Source of the DNA: Gordonia sp. 'Campus'
Lineage (GTDB): Bacteria > Actinomycetota > Actinomycetes > Mycobacteriales > Mycobacteriaceae
DNA: 64,000 bases
Assembly: GCF_022206305.1 (NCBI RefSeq)
Contig: NZ_JAKOIW010000004.1
Span: forward strand, 22,187 to 86,186
Reading direction: 5' to 3'
In this document: positions 10,910-19,511 of the stretch, piece by piece
Numbering within the stretch: the stretch's first letter is position 1
How the letters are laid out: each line of letters begins with the position of its first letter
Position numbers and translations under genes: made by a program
The notes under the pieces: model-generated
Seen by the model: only the letters and a program-made list of their open reading frames with translations
What the model was told of the DNA's origin: nothing
The model's database searches: none

Positions 10910-11647
10910 TCAGAGTCCCGACTCCGCGGTCCGCACCAGGATCGCCCCGCACTCCTCACAGCGGATCACCTCGTCGGAAGCGGCTGCGGCGATCGTGGCG
11001 ATGGTCCCGCGATCCAGTTCCATCCGACATGCACCGCAGCGTCGGGCACGCAACAACCCGGCACCGATGCGGCCGTTGGCGCGCTGCTTGTCGTAGACGC
11101 TCAACAGGGCCGGATCGACTTCGGCCGCAAAGGACTCGCGACGTTCCCGGGCGCGCGCCAGGTCCTCGTCGATCGTCGACAGCGACTGATCCCGACGGAC
11201 CTGCGCCTCGGCGACCTTCTCTTCCAGGTGGCTGATGGTGGCCGCGGCGCGGGACCGTTCCGCCTCCACCGCTTCCTGCTGTTCCATCAGCGTCAGCAAC
11301 TCGTCTTCGAGTACCGAACGACGACGCCCGAGCCCGGCGAGCTCGTGCTGCAGCTCGGACAGGGCCTTCGGGGCCAGTCCACCCCCGGTGAGCAGCGCGG
11401 AGTCCTTGGCCTCCCGGTTGGCCATCCCGGTGACCTCGGAGTCGATGCGGCGGTATTCGCGACCGAGGTCCTCGGCCGCGATCTCCGCGCGCACGAGGTC
11501 GTCCCGGGCGGCGTCGATCGCCTTATTGTGTTCGGCGATCTCGGCGTCCTCGGGCAAGGTCTTGCGTCGATGCTCGAGTCGGTTGATCTCGGCATCGGAG
11601 TCCGCGAGATCGAGTAGCAGTCGTTGCGCGCCGGCGTCGACTTTCAT
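10910..11647 (-). CDS. C4-type zinc-ribbon protein with long coiled coil
   Basis: The 245-residue protein starts with about 170 residues of charged heptad-rich coiled coil (AEINRLEHRRKTLPEDAEI and following). It ends in a zinc ribbon with two Cys pairs, CGACRMELD and CEECGAIL. This is the family of Rv2229c (DUF164). Its biochemical role is not established; a nucleic-acid or protein tether is only a guess. The ATG at 11647 follows AGGAGG at a 6-bp distance, a strong ribosome site, which overrides an in-frame ATG 18 codons earlier. It sits between the Nif3-like gene and the phosphatase in one minus-strand operon. Confidence 0.85.
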   Translation of the reverse strand: MKVDAGAQRLLLDLADSDAEINRLEHRRKTLPEDAEIAEHNKAIDAARDDLVRAEIAAEDLGREYRRIDSEVTGMANREAKDSALLTGGGLAPKALSELQHELAGLGRRRSVLEDELLTLMEQQEAVEAERSRAAATISHLEEKVAEAQVRRDQSLSTIDEDLARARERRESFAAEVDPALLSVYDKQRANGRIGAGLLRARRCGACRMELDRGTIATIAAAASDEVIRCEECGAILVRTAESGL

Positions 11648-11726
11648 TGCGGCCTCCTGTCTCTGAAGTCCCCCCACCGTACGCGGAGGGGTCATGTCCA
11701 CCGGCGGCGGCTCGGATTTCGCCGGT

Positions 11727-12869
11727 TCAGAGCGAGCTGTGCAGAACGAACGGATCGGTGGGCTCGTCGAAGACCGTCGTCGGGATGCCGAGTTCGGCGT
11801 CGAGCAGCGCCGTCACCTGTGCGCACCAGGGGAACTCGGTCGCCCAGTGCCCGGCGTCGATCAGGGCCGGGCCGCCGACGCGAAGGCTCTCGTCGGCGGG
11901 GTGGTGCCGGAGGTCGGACGTCACATAGCAGTCGACGTCGAGACCGCGGACACGGTCGAGCAACGAGTCCCCGGCGCCCCCGCACACCGCGACGGTGCGC
12001 ACCAGCGCGTCGGGGTCACCGGCCGCGCGGACTCCTGCGGGGGTCCGCAGAACCCGTGCCGCCATGGCGGTGAAGTCCCGGAGGGTCATCGGCTCGGCGA
12101 GCGCCCCCACCCGCCCGAGCCCGACGTCGCTGCCGAATGCGGCCAGTTCGAACACGTCGAAGGCCGGTTCTTCGTAAGGATGGGCGTTGCGCAGTGCGCG
12201 CAGCACCGCGGCCCGGAGTCCACGGCCCGCGACCATCTCCACGCGCGCTTCGTCGACGTGCGTACGCATGCCGATCTCGCCGATCGCCGGCGATGCCGAT
12301 TCCCCGGCCTCGAATTGTCCCGTGCCGACGACCGACCACGAACAGTCTCGGTAGTCGCCGATGGTCCCCGCGCCGGCGGCGAACATCGCCTCGCTCACCT
12401 GCTCGACATTGCCCTCCGGCACCATCACCACCCATTTGTCCAGCGGGTCAACAGGTTTGGGCGCGATCGGCACGGTGTCGAACACACCGAGGCGGTCGGC
12501 GAGGGCGTCGGACACGCCGGGTCGCGCACTGTCGGCGTTGGTGTGGGCCGCGAGCAGGGCGGTCCCGGAACGGATCAGCCGGTGCACGATCCGCCCTTTG
12601 GCGGTGTCGGCGGCAAGCGTGGTCACCCCGCGGAGCAGGAGCGGGTGGTGCGCGACCACGATCCCCGCACCCGCCTCGATCGCCGCGTCGACCACCGCCT
12701 CGGTCACATCGACACACGCGAGCACGCCACGTGCCTGCTCCTCGCGATCGCCGCAGACCAGACCCACCGCATCCCACGACTCGGCCAGGGCCGGCGGGTA
12801 CGCCCGTTCGACGACGTCCACGACATCGCCGACGGTGATCACTCGCTCAGACTGCGGGGACGGCTGCAT
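11727..12869 (-). CDS. Nif3-like dinuclear metal-center protein
   Basis: This 380-residue protein has the Nif3/YbgI N- and C-terminal halves: VVERAYPPALAESWDAVGLVCGD, VVAHHPLLLRG with metal-binding His pairs, HTNADSARPGVSDALADRLG, and the C-terminal CGGAGDSLLDRV and DLRHHPADES blocks. A cutinase-like or ACT-like insert typical of longer actinobacterial members occupies the middle. Family members are structural-genomics hydrolases with two metals (some act as GTP cyclohydrolase I type 2-like). The ATG at 12869 lies inside the end of cobC (23-bp overlap), so translation is coupled. It is the counterpart of Rv2230c. Confidence 0.88.
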   Translation of the reverse strand: MQPSPQSERVITVGDVVDVVERAYPPALAESWDAVGLVCGDREEQARGVLACVDVTEAVVDAAIEAGAGIVVAHHPLLLRGVTTLAADTAKGRIVHRLIRSGTALLAAHTNADSARPGVSDALADRLGVFDTVPIAPKPVDPLDKWVVMVPEGNVEQVSEAMFAAGAGTIGDYRDCSWSVVGTGQFEAGESASPAIGEIGMRTHVDEARVEMVAGRGLRAAVLRALRNAHPYEEPAFDVFELAAFGSDVGLGRVGALAEPMTLRDFTAMAARVLRTPAGVRAAGDPDALVRTVAVCGGAGDSLLDRVRGLDVDCYVTSDLRHHPADESLRVGGPALIDAGHWATEFPWCAQVTALLDAELGIPTTVFDEPTDPFVLHSSL

Positions 12870-13983
12870 CACCGATCTCCTCTCGAACCTGTTCGATCGC
12901 ACGTACGAGATCCCGCACCTGTGAGCGGGGGCGGACCGCGAGCCGCAGGTGGGCGTCGCCGAGTCCGACGAAGTTGGCGCAACTACGCACCGCGAAACCG
13001 TGGTCGACGAGCCGGCGTTTGACCTCCGTGGCGTTCGGCACCTCGACGAGGACGAACGGCGCCGACGGTTCGGCTGCCGCCGAGAGTCCGATGCGGGCGA
13101 GCTCATCGAGCAATGCAGCACGCTCCTCCGCGACCGCCCGGGCCTGATCCAGGCAGTATCGCTGCCCGGCATCGCCCAGGCATGCGGTCAGCGCCGCCAG
13201 TGCCGGTGTCGACAGCGCCCAGGGGCGGCGGCCCGCTCGCAGGCGGTCGAGCACTGCGGCTGGGCCCAGCAGATAACCGGCGCGGAGTCCGGCCAGACCG
13301 AATGTTTTTGTCACACTACGGATCACCAACAGATCGGGCCAGTCGACCGAGGCCACCGACTGCGGTTCGGGGGCGCCGTCGGCGCCGAGGGTGAGATCGG
13401 CGAAAGCCTCGTCCACGACGATGATCCGGCCCGGCCGGCGCAGCGCGTGGAGGGCGTCGACCGGGTGCAGGACCGACGTCGGGTTGGTGGGATTGCCGAG
13501 GATCACCAGATCGGCGTCCTCGGGCACACCCGTTTCCGCGGGCGTGCCGAGCCGCCAGGGTGGGCTCAACACCACCTGCGTGATCGGCACACCGGCGGCC
13601 CGCAGGACGATCTCGGGTTCGGTGAACGACGGCTGGATCAGCGCCGCGTGTCGAACTCCCAGTCGTGGGAGCATCTCGAACCCGTCGGCGGCACCCGACA
13701 GCAGCAGCACGTTGTCGGGGTGTCGGCCGTGGGCCGCGGCGACGGCGTCGACCGCACGCTGCTCGTCGGCGGCGGTGGGATAGCGGGCGAGATCATCGAG
13801 CCCGGCACGGACGGCATCGAGTACGAACGGGGGCGGGGTGCCTCGCACGTTCACCGCGAAGTCGACGAGCCCCGGTACCGCGTCGCTGTCGCCATGACGT
13901 TCCGGATCGGTCAGATCGGCGTCGGAACGCCTCGCGCCCGCGGTGGTCACCGCGACATCGAGCGCACCGTACCCAGCTGTCAT
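12847..13983 (-). CDS. cobC: Pyridoxal-phosphate aminotransferase-fold protein CobC (Rv2231c family)
   Basis: A fold-type I PLP enzyme of 378 residues. Visible features are an N-terminal substrate arm (VDFAVNVRGTPPPFVLDAV), ILGNPTNPTSVLHPV (PLP-binding Asn), IIVVDEAFADL and the Schiff-base lysine in VIRSVTKTFGLAGLRAGY. It resembles both threonine-phosphate decarboxylase, which supplies the aminopropanol arm of cobalamin, and histidinol-phosphate aminotransferase. Proximity to cobD (17.3-18.3 kb) favours the cobalamin role, but the substrate is inferred. The ATG at 13983 faces the HAD gene, whose start is 31 bp away on the other strand. Confidence 0.85.
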   Translation of the reverse strand: MTAGYGALDVAVTTAGARRSDADLTDPERHGDSDAVPGLVDFAVNVRGTPPPFVLDAVRAGLDDLARYPTAADEQRAVDAVAAAHGRHPDNVLLLSGAADGFEMLPRLGVRHAALIQPSFTEPEIVLRAAGVPITQVVLSPPWRLGTPAETGVPEDADLVILGNPTNPTSVLHPVDALHALRRPGRIIVVDEAFADLTLGADGAPEPQSVASVDWPDLLVIRSVTKTFGLAGLRAGYLLGPAAVLDRLRAGRRPWALSTPALAALTACLGDAGQRYCLDQARAVAEERAALLDELARIGLSAAAEPSAPFVLVEVPNATEVKRRLVDHGFAVRSCANFVGLGDAHLRLAVRPRSQVRDLVRAIEQVREEIGDAAVPAV

Positions 13984-14013
13984 GCCTTCCGACCTTACGT
14001 GCACCATGGAATC

Positions 14014-14700
14014 GTGACGACGCCGCCGGATCCCCGCCATCCCGACACCGTTCTGCTCGTCGACGTCGACGGCACGATCACCGACAGTTTCGACGGAATC
14101 GCCAACAGTTTCCGCCACGCACTCGCCGCGGTCGGCGCCGCCGAACCGGACCCGCGAATCGTCGCGGGTATCGCCGGCCCGCCGATGATCGACACCTTGC
14201 ACGCCCTGGGACTCGAACCCGAGGCCGCCGACGAGGCGATGCGCGCCTACCGGGAGCGCTACACCGACACCGGCTGGCTGGAGAACTCGGTGTTCGACGG
14301 CATGGACTCGCTCCTGGGCGACCTGGCGGCGTCGGGTCGGACCCTGGCGATCGCGACGTCGAAGAACGAGACGACCGCCCGAAAGATCCTGGAACACTTC
14401 GGACTCGCCGACCATTTCCGCCACATCGCCGGCGCGAGCGACGACGGCACCCGGCGGCAGAAGTCCGACGTCATCGCCCATGCGATCGCGCAGCTCGACC
14501 TGCCCACCGACCCGGACACCGGGCACGTCACCGGACCCGTCGTGATGATCGGCGATCGCAGCCACGATGTCCACGGGGCAGCGGCTTTCGGCATCCCGGC
14601 GATCCTGGTGCGTTGGGGTTACGCTCTGGACGGGGAGGAACAGGACGCGACCTGGGCGGTCGGGTCCGTGGCCGAATTGCGTGACGTCCTGGGTGCCTGA
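14014..14700 (+). CDS. HAD-superfamily hydrolase (PtkA/Gph-like)
   Basis: This 228-residue HAD protein has motif I VDVDGTITDS (Asp17, Asp19), motif II AIATSKNETT, the lysine of motif III in RRQKSDVI, and motif IV MIGDRSHDVHGA. The helical cap matches the phosphoglycolate phosphatase subfamily. In M. tuberculosis the gene immediately upstream of ptpA encodes PtkA, a HAD-fold protein reported to be a tyrosine kinase of PtpA; the position here is identical but the long disordered N-terminus is missing. Phosphatase versus kinase activity cannot be settled from sequence. The GTG at 14014 was chosen because the ATG at 14006 hits a stop at once. Confidence 0.85.
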   Translation: MTTPPDPRHPDTVLLVDVDGTITDSFDGIANSFRHALAAVGAAEPDPRIVAGIAGPPMIDTLHALGLEPEAADEAMRAYRERYTDTGWLENSVFDGMDSLLGDLAASGRTLAIATSKNETTARKILEHFGLADHFRHIAGASDDGTRRQKSDVIAHAIAQLDLPTDPDTGHVTGPVVMIGDRSHDVHGAAAFGIPAILVRWGYALDGEEQDATWAVGSVAELRDVLGA

Positions 14701-14751
14701 TCGGCCCCCGACGCACAGCCGACGGCGAATCGACTTGTTGAGGTGGTGACA

Positions 14752-15231
14752 GTGTCAGACGAACTCCACATCTGCTTTGTGTGCACCGGCAACATCTGCC
14801 GATCCCCCATGGCGCAGAACATCTTCCGCACCGCCCTCGACGACGCGGGCCTGGGCGGCAAGGTACGCGTCTCCAGCTGTGGGACGAGCGGTTACCACAT
14901 CGGCGAACCCGCGGACAATCGTGCGCGGACCGAGCTTGTCGCACACGGGTATTCCGATGCCCACGTCGCCGCGATCCTCGGACCGGAGCATTTCGACGCC
15001 GACCTGCTGCTGGCCATGGACGAGGGCCACGTCCGCGAACTCGAACGCAAACGACTCGGCGACCGCACCCGGCTCCTGCGGTCGTTCGATCCGTCCGCAC
15101 CCGCCGACGATCTCGACCTCGCGGACCCGTACTACGGCAGCACCGACGACTTCGTCGTGACCCGCGAACAGATCGAGGGCGCGATGCCCGGGCTCATCGA
15201 CTGGGTTCGAGACCAGCTCGGGGTGTCCTGA
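14752..15231 (+). CDS. ptpA: Low-molecular-weight protein tyrosine phosphatase
   Basis: The 159-residue protein has the P-loop CTGNICRS (Cys11, Arg17) near the N-terminus and the general-acid DPYYG motif near residue 127, which together define LMW-PTPs. It dephosphorylates phosphotyrosine in proteins; in mycobacteria PtpA is secreted into host cells, which should not be assumed for this organism. The GTG at 14752 (VSDELHICF) matches the family start; GTGs at 14743 and 14746 are possible. The gene follows the HAD gene by 51 bp, probably in one unit. Confidence 0.92.
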   Translation: MSDELHICFVCTGNICRSPMAQNIFRTALDDAGLGGKVRVSSCGTSGYHIGEPADNRARTELVAHGYSDAHVAAILGPEHFDADLLLAMDEGHVRELERKRLGDRTRLLRSFDPSAPADDLDLADPYYGSTDDFVVTREQIEGAMPGLIDWVRDQLGVS

Positions 15232-15261
15232 CCTGGTCTTGCTCTGCTGTGCCGGTGCAGC

Positions 15262-16266
15262 TCACGCTGCGGGCGCCACCAGGTTGTGCACGAACCGGAT
15301 CTTGGTGAGGACCTTCTGCGGCAGGACGAACGGGTAGAGGTCCGGGTGGCCCATCGACCGGTTGATCTGGTTGAGCGCCCAGGTCAGCGGTAGCCACTCG
15401 TCGATCACCCGGTCGAAGCCCACATCCCCTGGCGGGACACCGTCGAAGGTCGCCCCCGCGGGCGCCATCGCGAACGCGGCTGCGGTGTCGAGCGTGTCGC
15501 GGATGTGGAGGTAGTGGGCGAAGGTCTCGGCGAAGTCCTCGGCCGGGTGCATCGTCGCGTACGAGGAGACGAAGTCGCGCTGCCAGCCTTCGGGCGCTCC
15601 CTCCTTGTAGTGCCGGTCCAGCGCGGCCTGGTAATCGTCGTCGGGATTGCCGAACAACTCCTCGTACCCCGCGCGATGGTCGTCGTCGATGAGGACGATC
15701 TGATAGTAGTGACCGATCTCATGACGGAAGTGCCCCAGAACCGTTCGATACGGCTCGGCCAGTTCGACGCGCATCTGCTCGCGGTGCACATCGTCGCCCT
15801 CCGCGAGATCGAGGGTGATGACCCCGCTCGCGTGACCGGTGATGACCGACCGCTTGGCGCTGGACAGCAGATCGAAGGCCAGACCGGTGTGCGGATTGTC
15901 CTCCCGGCTCTCGATGGGCAACCCGAGTTCGGACAGTTCGAGGACGAGGCGGCGCTTGGCGGTCTCGGTCTGCCCGAAGATCACCATCGCCTCGGTGTCG
16001 TCGTCGTCCGGACGGGTGCGGGTCAATCGACACGACTCACACAGGGTGGGAGTGCCGCTCCACTTCACCAGCCAATTGCACTGAGCGAGCTTGATGTTGA
16101 CGCACCGCTCGAGGAGGACGCCGTCCACCTCGGCACGTCCGTCGTCGTCGAGCACATGGATCGCCCGGGTCTGGAGCCAGAATCCGAGCTTGCTCCGGCA
16201 GTTCAGACACAGACTGTTCTCGAAGGAAAGACGCTGACCACACTTCAAGCAGACGAAGTCTCGCAT
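15262..16266 (-). CDS. Putative zinc metallopeptidase with N-terminal zinc ribbon
   Basis: This 334-residue protein starts with a zinc ribbon (CLKCG, Cys6/Cys9; CLNC, Cys20/Cys23), has further Cys at 55, 63, 76 and 79, and carries a gluzincin-type HEIGH at residues 182-186 (helix GHFRHEIGHYYQ). A later HPAEDFAETFAHYLH segment supplies a likely third ligand. It resembles the bacterial zinc-binding metallopeptidase family (Peptidase_Mx type). The substrate is unknown. The ATG at 16266 lies 7 bp after a minus-strand -10 TAGCCT (16279-16274), so it looks leaderless, and the gene is divergent from SURF1. Confidence 0.75.
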   Translation of the reverse strand: MRDFVCLKCGQRLSFENSLCLNCRSKLGFWLQTRAIHVLDDDGRAEVDGVLLERCVNIKLAQCNWLVKWSGTPTLCESCRLTRTRPDDDDTEAMVIFGQTETAKRRLVLELSELGLPIESREDNPHTGLAFDLLSSAKRSVITGHASGVITLDLAEGDDVHREQMRVELAEPYRTVLGHFRHEIGHYYQIVLIDDDHRAGYEELFGNPDDDYQAALDRHYKEGAPEGWQRDFVSSYATMHPAEDFAETFAHYLHIRDTLDTAAAFAMAPAGATFDGVPPGDVGFDRVIDEWLPLTWALNQINRSMGHPDLYPFVLPQKVLTKIRFVHNLVAPAA

Positions 16267-16273
16267 TTCGATC

Positions 16274-16296
16274 AGGCTACCCCCGCTCGGTAGCCT
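16274..16296. promoter_or_regulatory. Back-to-back leaderless promoters
   Basis: Identical TAGCCT hexamers face both ways: minus strand 16279-16274, 7 bp before the metallopeptidase ATG, and plus strand 16291-16296, 6 bp before the SURF1 GTG. Only 36 bp separate the two start codons, so each promoter upstream region overlaps the other gene. Confidence 0.6.
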
Positions 16297-16302
16297 GGGT
16301 GT

Positions 16303-17280
16303 GTGCATGTTCTGCGAACGATCCTCCGCCCAGGGTGGATCGCCCTCGGTGTGGTGGTCGCGGCGTTCGCGGTGGCCTGTTTCACCCTGCTCGCGCCCTG
16401 GCAGCTCGGCAAGAACTCCGACACCGAGCGCCGCAACGACTTGATCCGCACCGCGACGTCGATCGAGACCGAGCCCCTCGCCGAGGTCGCCCCGTCGTCG
16501 ACGTTCGATCCGTCGTCGGAATGGCGCTCGGTGCAACTGACCGGTCGCTACCTGGTGGAGGACCAGGCCCTGGTCCGGTTGCGCAACGTCGACGAACGTC
16601 CGGCCGTGGAGGTCCTCACCCCGTTCGCGGTCAGCGGATCGGACCGGGTCATCCTCGTCGATCGGGGGTACATACGACCCCAGGAGGGCGCGGTCCCCGA
16701 CATCCCGGCGCCGCCCACGGGCGAGCAGACGATCACCGCGCGCATCCGGGCCGCGGAGAGCGTCAGCACCGACCGCGGGGCACGGCAGGACAACGGGACG
16801 CTGACGGTGTCCACCATCAATCCCGGCCTCGTCTCGGCGGTGACGTCGACGCCGATGGACGACTTCTACCTGCAGCTGTCCCCCGATCAGCCGGGCTCTC
16901 TCGGCGAGATCTCCCTGCCCCAGCTGGACACGGGTCCCTACCTCTCCTACGGACTCCAATGGCTCGCCTTCGGTGTGATGGCACCCCTCGGCGTGGGCTA
17001 CTTCCTCTTCTCCGAGATCCGGGCCCGGCGACGCGCAGCCGCTGCCGCATCCGCGTCCGCAGCCGGCGAACAGTCCGGGCAGGACACGCCCCGGTCGCCG
17101 AAACCCACCGCACCTGAGCCGGACTCACGTGCCCACCGCCGCCAGCAGATGCGTGACGAACTACGCGCCGCGGCCGGCACGACGGTGGTCCATCAGGTCG
17201 GCCGCATCGGCCATGGTCCGCAGGCCGACGACGAATCCCGCGACGTCCGCGACAAGCTCACCCGACGCTACGGCGACTGA
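16303..17280 (+). CDS. SURF1-family cytochrome oxidase biogenesis protein
   Basis: The 325-residue protein has the SURF1 layout: a first transmembrane helix at about residues 11-31 directly followed by PWQLGKNSDTERRN, a large extracytoplasmic domain with GRYLVEDQALVRLRN and VILVDRGYIRPQ, and a second transmembrane helix (LSYGLQWLAFGVMAPLGVGYFLF, about 209-232). A charged cytoplasmic tail of about 90 residues follows. SURF1 assists haem insertion into aa3-type cytochrome oxidase. The stop overlaps cobD by 23 bp, tail to tail. Rv2235 is the syntenic counterpart. Confidence 0.9.
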   Translation: MHVLRTILRPGWIALGVVVAAFAVACFTLLAPWQLGKNSDTERRNDLIRTATSIETEPLAEVAPSSTFDPSSEWRSVQLTGRYLVEDQALVRLRNVDERPAVEVLTPFAVSGSDRVILVDRGYIRPQEGAVPDIPAPPTGEQTITARIRAAESVSTDRGARQDNGTLTVSTINPGLVSAVTSTPMDDFYLQLSPDQPGSLGEISLPQLDTGPYLSYGLQWLAFGVMAPLGVGYFLFSEIRARRRAAAAASASAAGEQSGQDTPRSPKPTAPEPDSRAHRRQQMRDELRAAAGTTVVHQVGRIGHGPQADDESRDVRDKLTRRYGD

Positions 17281-18268
17281 GCCGCCGCGCCGCGACGCCC
17301 AGGCCGGGGCGGGCCAGGACGGCGGCGGCACAGACCACCAACGTCGCCCGCTGCACGCGCCGTGACAGGGCCACGGCCGCGCGCAGGTCGGCAGGCCCGG
17401 GCACCGGCCCCGAACCGAGCGTCGGACGCATCTCGACGCCGTGCGGATACACCGTCCGTCCGCCCAGCTGCACACCCAGCGCACCGGCGAAGCCCGCCTC
17501 GACGACACCCGCATTGGGACTCGGATGGGCCCCGCTATCCCGTCGCCATGCCGCCGCGGCGCGTCTCGGCGCTCCCCCGACCACGACGATCAGCACGCCT
17601 GCGAGCCGGGCCGGCACCAGGTTCGCAACGTCATCGACGCGCGCTGCCGCCCAGCCGAACCGTCGGTATCTGTCGTTGCGGTAACCGACCATCGCGTCGA
17701 GGGTGTTGACCGCCCGATACCCCAACAGTCCGGGAACACCGGCCAGCGCTCCCCACACCAGCGGACCGACCGTGGCATCCGAGGTGTTCTCCGCGATCGA
17801 CTCCAACGCCGCACGGCACAGACCAGCCTCATCCAGCGACTCCGGATCGCGACCGCACAGGCTCGGGATCAACGCCCGCGCCGACCCCACATCGTCCGCG
17901 TCCAGCGCATCGGCCACCGCATCCCCCACCCGGCACAGCGACGTCCCGCCGAGCGCAACCCACGTCGCCGCCGCGGTCACACCGACCCTCCCCAGCAATG
18001 ACGCACGTCTCTCGGCGACGATCGCCGACACCGCTGTCGACCCGACCATCACCGCCACCAAACCCACGCCCGCCACCCGCGAGTCGCGGTACAGCGCACG
18101 CTCGACCACACCGGCCAACCGACCGAAACCCGCGACCGGATGACCGCGCACCGGATCGCCGGCCCACTCGTCGATCACAAACCCCAGCGCGAGCCCGACC
18201 GCCGTCGACGCACCGCCACCGGCCCATCGGACAGGACGGCGGCGGGAAACGCTGGTCGGTCTCGGCAC
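17258..18268 (-). CDS. cobD: Adenosylcobinamide-phosphate synthase (CobD/CbiB)
   Basis: A 336-residue integral membrane protein with four to five hydrophobic segments and the CbiB hallmarks GFVIDEWAGDPVRGHPVAGFGR, AALESIAENTSDATVGPLVWGALAGVPGLLGYRAVNTLDAMVGY and PNAGVVEAGFAGALGVQLGG. It attaches aminopropanol (or its phosphate) to adenosylcobyric acid. With cobC some 3 kb away it suggests a cobalamin or salvage pathway whose other genes lie outside the window. The exact start is uncertain; a shorter form may start in the GGGASTAVG region. Confidence 0.9.
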   Translation of the reverse strand: MPRPTSVSRRRPVRWAGGGASTAVGLALGFVIDEWAGDPVRGHPVAGFGRLAGVVERALYRDSRVAGVGLVAVMVGSTAVSAIVAERRASLLGRVGVTAAATWVALGGTSLCRVGDAVADALDADDVGSARALIPSLCGRDPESLDEAGLCRAALESIAENTSDATVGPLVWGALAGVPGLLGYRAVNTLDAMVGYRNDRYRRFGWAAARVDDVANLVPARLAGVLIVVVGGAPRRAAAAWRRDSGAHPSPNAGVVEAGFAGALGVQLGGRTVYPHGVEMRPTLGSGPVPGPADLRAAVALSRRVQRATLVVCAAAVLARPGLGVAARRLSRRSVG

Positions 18269-18291
18269 CGCGCGATGGTAACCCGGCCCGC

Positions 18292-18399
18292 CGGGCCATC
18301 ACGGCCCGCTCGCTCCGCTCCCGGCACCGGGCCATCACGGCCCGCTCGCTTCGCTCCCGGCGCCGGGCCATCACGGCCCGCTCGCTTCGCTCCCGGCGC
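18292..18399. repeat. Three tandem 36-bp repeats
   Basis: Three head-to-tail copies of a 36-bp unit lie at 18292-18327, 18328-18363 and 18364-18399. Each contains GGGCCATCACGGCCC, itself a short hairpin, and CGCTCGCTTCGCTCCCGG. Copies 2 and 3 are identical or nearly so; copy 1 differs at two or three bases. They sit in the intergenic space between cobD and the methyltransferase-like gene. The unit length is a multiple of three, so open frames run through it on both strands, but the peptide is arginine-rich and not credible. Confidence 0.9.
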
Positions 18400-18420
18400 C
18401 GGGTGCCACACTTGGCCCCC

Positions 18421-19233
18421 GTGGCCAGGACACCCGCACAGCCGACACCCGGGCGGTACGACATCGACACCGGCGTCGCCGAACTGAGCGCGGACACCAT
18501 CTCCGGCGGATGGCTCCTGACCATCAACGGCGCGCACAGCTCGCACATCCACCCCGACGACCCGACCGCACTCGACTTCGAATATCTCCGCCAGATGGCC
18601 GCGGTCATCGACGAACGCCACCCGCCGTCGGAGCGACTCCGCGTCCTACACCTCGGCGGCGCCGCCTGCGCGCTCGCCCGCCACCTCGACCACCGCTACG
18701 CCGACGCCCGCCAGGTGGCCGTCGAGATCGACGCCGAACTCGCACGGCTCGTACGCGAATGGTTCGACCTCCCCCGCGCACCCAGACTGCGCATCCGCGT
18801 GGGCGATGCGCGCGAGGTCGTCACCTCCCTGCAACCGGGGACACGCGACGTCATCGTCCGTGACGCGTTCGCCGGGGACCGCACCCCGCGACACCTCACG
18901 ACACGCGAATTCACGACCGCCGTCCGCGACGTCCTCGTCCCCGGCGGGTTGTACCTCGCCAACTGCGGAGACGGCCGTGACCTGGCCGGGGCGCGCGCCG
19001 ACGCCGCCACCATCGGTTCGGTCTTCGAGCACCTGATGCTCATCGCCGACGCCGCCATGTTCAAGGGCCGGCGCACCGGCAACATCGTGATCGTGGGCAG
19101 CGACACGCCACTCGAGCCGTCGGCCGCACTCGTCCGTACGTTGCTCGCCGACCCGCTCCCCGCCCAGATCATGTCGGGGCAACGAGCACGCGACTTCGCG
19201 CGCGGACCGGCACTGACCGACGACGACGCGTGA
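18421..19233 (+). CDS. Spermidine synthase-like methyltransferase-fold protein
   Basis: This 270-residue protein has a Rossmann S-adenosyl-binding fold: LRVLHLGGAACALARHL (motif I), QVAVEIDAELARLVREWFDL, RIRVGDAREVV, and DVIVRDAFAGDRTPRHLTTREF. This matches the polyamine-synthase superfamily used by many actinobacterial fused-MFS or stand-alone spermidine synthase-like proteins. Decarboxylated-SAM chemistry is not assured. The start is GTG 18421 after a weak -10-like CACACT (18407-18412), immediately downstream of the 36-bp repeats. Longer in-frame starts would translate the repeats and were rejected. Confidence 0.75.
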   Translation: MARTPAQPTPGRYDIDTGVAELSADTISGGWLLTINGAHSSHIHPDDPTALDFEYLRQMAAVIDERHPPSERLRVLHLGGAACALARHLDHRYADARQVAVEIDAELARLVREWFDLPRAPRLRIRVGDAREVVTSLQPGTRDVIVRDAFAGDRTPRHLTTREFTTAVRDVLVPGGLYLANCGDGRDLAGARADAATIGSVFEHLMLIADAAMFKGRRTGNIVIVGSDTPLEPSAALVRTLLADPLPAQIMSGQRARDFARGPALTDDDA

Positions 19234-19511
19234 CGGGGGCGTACCTTTCCCACCGCCACCCGCCCACCTGCTGGCTGAAAACCACCCGTCTCGACGCCGC
19301 CGCGGACGATTCACCGTCCGTCGAGTTCTGCGGGGCCGTTGTCGGGACGTCATCGCGTCGACACTGGTACCGGCACCGGGCAGGCGCGGTCCGCACGCCC
19401 ACCGAGAACCCTCGGTCCGTGGCTCGTTGTACGTCAGCACCCCACGCTGATTAGGGTTGACCCGACCGCCCCCGACCGACTGGCGCCGACACCGAGGAAG
19501 CCGAGGATGAC
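19234..19511 (+). promoter_or_regulatory. Intergenic region with candidate kinase promoter
   Basis: This 278-bp gap contains a candidate promoter, TTGTAC at 19427-19432 and TAGGGT at 19452-19457 (19-bp spacer, a little long). A small hairpin CCGAG-AACC-CTCGG lies at about 19402-19415. I see no gene in the rest of the gap. Confidence 0.35.

Noticed and set aside
10910..11701. Longer start for the zinc-ribbon gene (18 extra codons)
   Set aside because: The internal ATG at 11647 has an ideal AGGAGG site, and the upstream residues are not family-like.
18292..18399. CRISPR-like array
   Set aside because: The 36-bp units are directly joined with no spacers, and no cas gene is near.
18250..18420. 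Arginine-rich protein through the 36-bp repeats
   Set aside because: The frame is open only because the unit is a multiple of three, and both strands read through. The methyltransferase-like fold starts after it.
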